Below, piece after piece: positions 60,684-64,000 of a stretch of DNA of 64,000 nt; the first letter of the stretch is position 1; every line of letters starts with the position of its first letter. The notes beneath the pieces were generated by a model. It ran no database searches. It was not told where the DNA came from and saw nothing but the letters and a program-made list of their open reading frames with translations. Both the position numbers and the translations under genes were made by a program. Source of the DNA: Candidatus Lernaella stagnicola (GTDB taxonomy: Bacteria; Lernaellota; Lernaellaia; Lernaellales; Lernaellaceae); assembly GCA_030765525.1 (NCBI GenBank), contig JAVCCK010000045.1, forward strand, positions 1-64,000, in the 5' to 3' direction.

Positions 60684-61163
60684 TCAGGTTCGGTGTTTGA
60701 TCGAGTCGGTTCGCAGCTTCTTCTGCAGTTCCAAAATTCCGTACAACAATGCCTCGGGGCGCGGGGGACAGCCGGGGATGAACACGTCCACCGGCACGAT
60801 GCGGTCCACACCCTGCACGACCGCGTAGCTGCGGAAGATGCCGCCGGAGCAGGCGCAGGCGCCCATGGCCAGCACCCATTTGGGCTCGGGCATCTGGTCG
60901 TAAATCTTGCGTAATACCGGCGCCATCTTTTTCGTGAGGGTGCCGGCGACGATCAGCAGGTCCGCCTGCCTTGGGCTGGCGCGGAAAATCTCCATACCGA
61001 AGCGGGAGATGTCGTAGTGGGCCATGGCGGTGCCCATCATCTCCAGCGCGCAGCAGGCCAAGCCCATGGTGACCGGCCAGGTGGAATAGGTGCGGCTCCA
61101 GTTGACCAGCTTGTCGACGGTGGTGGTCATGAAGCCGTCGGGGATTTTCTGCTCTATTCCCAT
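60684..61163 (-). CDS. nuoB: Complex I subunit B (N2 cluster)
   Basis: This is a 159-residue protein with the N2 cluster ligands in LACCALEM (tandem Cys), GACACSGG and [10 protein letters not shown]. The segment [20 protein letters not shown] and [25 protein letters not shown] are typical. Its start, ATG 61163, overlaps the end of nuoA by 10 nt. Confidence 0.95.
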   Translation of the reverse strand: MGIEQKIPDGFMTTTVDKLVNWSRTYSTWPVTMGLACCALEMMGTAMAHYDISRFGMEIFRASPRQADLLIVAGTLTKKMAPVLRKIYDQMPEPKWVLAMGACACSGGIFRSYAVVQGVDRIVPVDVFIPGCPPRPEALLYGILELQKKLRTDSIKHRT

Positions 61164-61525
61164 TCCAGAGCTCCCTTGCGCCACACGTAGATGAAGCCCA
61201 CCAGCAGCACAAACGTGAACACCGCCAACTCGATGAGCCCGAACAAACCGCTGGTTTCGTTCATGTCCTTGAAAATCACGGCCCAGGGATAGAAGAAGAT
61301 GATTTCGACGTCGAACAGAATGAACAGCATGCCGATGACGTAGTACTTCATCGGGAATTTTTCGTGCGGATCGCCCACCGGCGGCACGCCGCACTCGTAG
61401 GGGCTGAGCTTTTCCGACGTGTCTTTGCGCGGGCCCACAATGCGCGACAGGCCGACGATCCCCAACGCACCAATGGCGATGACGAGTAGTAGATAGAAAA
61501 ACAGGGGCAGGAAATCGATCGGCAT
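61154..61525 (-). CDS. nuoA: Complex I subunit A
   Basis: This is a 123-residue protein with three membrane helices. [47 protein letters not shown], in outline, is the NuoA core, with the loop Cys and the Asp/Glu of the second helix. GGGGGA precedes ATG 61525. It is the first gene of the nuo operon. Confidence 0.95.
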   Translation of the reverse strand: MPIDFLPLFFYLLLVIAIGALGIVGLSRIVGPRKDTSEKLSPYECGVPPVGDPHEKFPMKYYVIGMLFILFDVEIIFFYPWAVIFKDMNETSGLFGLIELAVFTFVLLVGFIYVWRKGALEWE

Positions 61526-61565
61526 CAGATCCCCCAGTCCGTGTCGAGACGCAAAAGTCGGGCCG

Positions 61566-61593
61566 ATCTTAGCACCCTGAATGGGCCTGTCAA
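61566..61593 (-). promoter_or_regulatory. sigma70-like promoter of the nuo operon
   Basis: On the minus strand TTGACA (complement of 61588-61593) and TAAGAT (complement of 61566-61571) are spaced 16 nt. Transcription would start about 30-35 nt before the nuoA ATG at 61525. The -35 box is a perfect consensus. Confidence 0.55.
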
Positions 61594-61668
61594 CACACGA
61601 AACCCATTGTGTTTACATGCAATTTGGATGAATAAACGCGGCTTGCACTCTCGCCCGACTCCAGAGAT

Positions 61669-61695
61669 TTGACATTCACTCGCACCGCATAATAC
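61669..61695 (+). promoter_or_regulatory. Candidate promoter of the propeller protein gene
   Basis: TTGACA (61669-61674) and TAATAC (61690-61695) are 15 nt apart, slightly short. A perfect palindrome, AACATA-GAG-TATGTT (61739-61753), lies between the promoter and the ribosome site AGGAG at 61759-61763, and could be an operator. Confidence 0.35.
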
Positions 61696-61772
61696 AAAGA
61701 TCTCCCTTGACACCGGTCTCTCACCTTGGGAAGCATTCAACATAGAGTATGTTCTTTTAGGAGTCGATAATC

Positions 61773-64000
61773 GTGACTTTTATCCGCTGTTGTCTGTGCG
61801 TGTGCGCTTGTCTGGGCCTTAGCGTTGGAATAAGCGCCGCCGCGCCCCCGGTCAACGACGTCTGGGAAACGACGTTCGTGGATGAGTCCACCCGCTATTG
61901 GAACTCCAATCACCGCACCGTGTTGTTCGACCAAGACGGCGTGATGCACGTGTTTTATTCCGGGTACGAACTCCAGCACGCCTGGTTCGATGACGGCCAA
62001 TGGCATTTCGAAGACGCCGACCCCACAACCACGCGCGCGATGGACGCCGCGGCCGCCATCGATCCCGCCGGCGGTTTCCATGTGTGTTACCGCGCAGCCG
62101 ACAGCTACGAACTGCGATACGCGTACAAACCGGCCGAAGGCTCCTGGACGCACGAAGTCGTACGCGACACGGCGAATCCAGGCTACTATTGCAGCATTGC
62201 GGTCGATAGCAACGATTACCCCCATATCGCCCACCACACCTTGGCTTCCCACAACCTCGAATACAGTTCCTGGGACGGGACGCAGTGGAATGCCGAGGTC
62301 TTGGAAAGCGGCAGCAGCAACGATGCGGGCAAAGGCCTCTCGCTGGCGATCGATAGCCTGGATCACCCTCATTTGGCCTACGGCCGGTGGTACTACGGAA
62401 CCTCGGTGAGGTATTGCACCTTCGACGGCGCCGAGTGGCTGTTTGAAAACACCAACCTGGGCTCTTCGCTCAACGCCGTGTCTACGGAAATCGTCGTGGA
62501 CGAGGACGATCAACCGCACGTGGCCGCGCAACTGTGCCACTCGACGGGAGTCGACGCCCTCAAGTATGCCGTGCGAGGTGAGACCGGCGAGTGGACCGCG
62601 GAAACCGTCACGGAAGAAGACGTATCATCGGCCCGGCGCGTCAGTTTGCTTTACGACGCCGACGGCGAACCGCATATTTACACGTACCGGCGCGAGCGGT
62701 GGCGCGAAGCGGGCACGTGGCACATGTCGGATTACATACCACGCAACACCGGCGTCTGTTTTGCGACGAATCCCGTCTCGGGCGAACGTTCCGGCATCAT
62801 GAACGAAGAGGATGTCAGCTATTTGGTCTGGTACGCCGACGACGCCTGGCAAACCGAATCCATCGTCCAAGAAGTACACCTCACGCTACGCAACGCCTTG
62901 GCCGTCGACAGTCTGGGCTACCCGCACGTCGCGTATTACGAAAGCGTCGCCGAGCAGTTGCTCTATGCCTACGAGGCTGCCGACGGCTGGCACGTTCAAA
63001 TGGCCCACGACGGCCCGGTCGACTGGTTCGACATGGCCCTTGGCCCCGACGACGAGCCCCATTTTATTTTTCAGCGCGGCAGCGGGCACATCGCCTGGAT
63101 TGGCCCGGACGCGGCCGGCGATTGGCAGGAGGAGGTCATCGAATACCTCGTTCCCAGGGGTAAGGGCGCGGTGACCGTGGACGAGGCCGGCGTGCCCCAC
63201 GTGGCCTACGACGACCGCGGCAGCCTGCACTACGCCTATCGCGGCGAAGCGGGTTGGGTGATCGATGAAGTCGACGGGATCTACGAGGCGATCGAGGAGA
63301 GAAACATCCTGATCGTCGACGGCGCGCCGTACATCGTCACCGAACGCGAACACGATATGGACCCGCACTCGGACCTCATCCTGTATCGTTACGTGGACGA
63401 CGATTGGGAGGTGATTGAACTGATCGGCCGCGGAGATGATCCGTGGGTCGGGCACGTCACCTCGGATTACAATTCGGTTGCCCTGCGAACCGACGGCAGC
63501 CTGGCGTATTCGGCGAATGAATATCCCGATTACGGCTTGCTGTATCATGCCGGAGGCGAGGACCCCGCCGAGGCGATTTCCTGCTCCCCGTTGGCCGACG
63601 AAAACGTCTTAGCTTTCGACGCCTTTGACCGCCCCTTTATTTTTATCGACGACGGCTACCCGCATGCCGGCGCCCATATGCTTTATTTCGATGAAGGCAC
63701 TTGGCATTTCGATTCCGAAACTTTTCTCGGCGTCTCCACGATCGACTTCGCCATCGACCAATACGGCCCTAAGCACGTTGTGTTTGCCGATAATGGAAAG
63801 CTGTACCACGCCATCGCCGATTGCGATTTTGTCGCGCCCGAGTTTGCAGCCGATCTGACGAGTATCTGCGTCGGTGATGCCGTGCAGTTTACCGAGGCGA
63901 CGGCCGGCGAAGTATATGCCTGGGAATGGGATTTCGGCGACACCTTCGCCTCGGCGGAACAAAACCCGGGCCACACCTACGAAGCCGCCGGCAACATGGA
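61773..64000 (+). CDS. Large secreted beta-propeller (PHVAY-repeat) protein with PKD domain, 3' truncated by window
   Basis: This is a 742-residue fragment from GTG 61773 with AGGAG 9 nt upstream; the frame stays open to the window edge, so the C-terminus is missing. A Sec signal peptide (CCLCVCACLGLSVGISAAA) is rich in Cys. The body has a repeat of about 50 residues with the signature D-x-x-G-x-P-H-V/I/L-A-Y (PHIAHH, PHLAYG, PHVAAQ, PHIYTY, PHVAYY, PHFIFQ, PHVAYD), each followed by aromatic W segments, giving a beta-propeller. A PKD-like domain (VQFTEATAGEVYAWEWDFGD) begins near 695. Role unknown; probably extracellular binding. An Asp-rich end is possible but lies outside the window. Confidence 0.8.
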   Translation, partial: MTFIRCCLCVCACLGLSVGISAAAPPVNDVWETTFVDESTRYWNSNHRTVLFDQDGVMHVFYSGYELQHAWFDDGQWHFEDADPTTTRAMDAAAAIDPAGGFHVCYRAADSYELRYAYKPAEGSWTHEVVRDTANPGYYCSIAVDSNDYPHIAHHTLASHNLEYSSWDGTQWNAEVLESGSSNDAGKGLSLAIDSLDHPHLAYGRWYYGTSVRYCTFDGAEWLFENTNLGSSLNAVSTEIVVDEDDQPHVAAQLCHSTGVDALKYAVRGETGEWTAETVTEEDVSSARRVSLLYDADGEPHIYTYRRERWREAGTWHMSDYIPRNTGVCFATNPVSGERSGIMNEEDVSYLVWYADDAWQTESIVQEVHLTLRNALAVDSLGYPHVAYYESVAEQLLYAYEAADGWHVQMAHDGPVDWFDMALGPDDEPHFIFQRGSGHIAWIGPDAAGDWQEEVIEYLVPRGKGAVTVDEAGVPHVAYDDRGSLHYAYRGEAGWVIDEVDGIYEAIEERNILIVDGAPYIVTEREHDMDPHSDLILYRYVDDDWEVIELIGRGDDPWVGHVTSDYNSVALRTDGSLAYSANEYPDYGLLYHAGGEDPAEAISCSPLADENVLAFDAFDRPFIFIDDGYPHAGAHMLYFDEGTWHFDSETFLGVSTIDFAIDQYGPKHVVFADNGKLYHAIADCDFVAPEFAADLTSICVGDAVQFTEATAGEVYAWEWDFGDTFASAEQNPGHTYEAAGNM

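Overview
This is a gene-dense window of GC-rich bacterial DNA with about 60 protein genes, mostly in short tight operons with clear Shine-Dalgarno sequences. Exported lipoproteins, a MopE-like Cys/Asp metal-binding motif, a Wzt-type O-antigen domain and an MlaF ATPase point to a diderm (Gram-negative type) organism. Several surface proteins carry long Asp-rich low-complexity stretches (DDD[A/S/T] repeats). I associate these from memory with deltaproteobacterial/myxobacterial-like and uncultivated lineages, but I cannot place the organism further. I saw no rRNA, tRNA, CRISPR array, insertion sequence or phage gene.

Layout. 0-5.7 kb: the end of an unknown gene, a lipoprotein, a DUF2007-like zinc-ribbon protein, a flavodoxin-ferredoxin membrane protein, a large gingipain-like (C25) protease with an Asp-rich tail, a 58-residue membrane protein and a hot-dog thioesterase. 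6.1-12.3 kb: a nine-gene metal-uptake operon. It holds a TroA/ZnuA-type binding protein, ATPase and permease, plus a SurA-like protein, a membrane-anchored protein, a NikK-like DUF4198 protein and two small NikL-like proteins; four of its exported products are predicted to begin with His after signal cleavage. 12.4-16.9 kb (minus strand): a methyltransferase with a Wzt-C-like domain, then a Fur-family regulator, fdhD, a small internally duplicated protein and a HIRAN protein. 16.9-21.1 kb: two paralogous FAD oxidases and a CCG-type Fe-S partner, facing the fur gene across a shared promoter region. 21-26.7 kb: an orphan MlaF-like ATPase, a GT39-like membrane protein, and an MBOAT / SGNH / small-membrane-protein acylation cassette.

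27-46.5 kb: a REC-DUF4388-DnaJ-TPR fusion, a coiled-coil membrane protein, an Eis-like acetyltransferase, a DUF4442 thioesterase, a CapA-like lipoprotein, an Asp-rich lipoprotein, a HemN-like radical SAM enzyme, a GT2, a polytopic glycosyltransferase-like protein, biotin synthase, two tandem SGNH proteins, an HDOD protein, a B12-binding-type radical SAM protein, a TM1266-like small protein, a Tat-lipoprotein sulfatase-family enzyme and an FG-GAP repeat protein with an Asp/Cys tail. 46.6-51 kb: a small membrane protein, a GH36/GH27-like glycosidase lipoprotein and a deoxyhypusine-synthase-family enzyme. 51-61.5 kb: an 11-subunit complex I operon (nuoABCD-[HATPase]-HIJKLMN) without nuoEFG. The end of the window holds most of a large secreted beta-propeller/PKD protein.

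The strongest leads are three. First, the hybrid metal transporter joins a TroA-type ABC core to periplasmic parts known from Ni/Co ECF systems. Second, Asp-rich stretches sit next to either an N-terminal lipobox Cys or a conserved terminal SGxC motif, suggesting an undescribed surface-anchoring signal. Third, the complex I operon has a hydrogenase-type HATPase gene exactly where nuoEFG would lie. All function calls rest on reading motifs by eye; no database search was possible.
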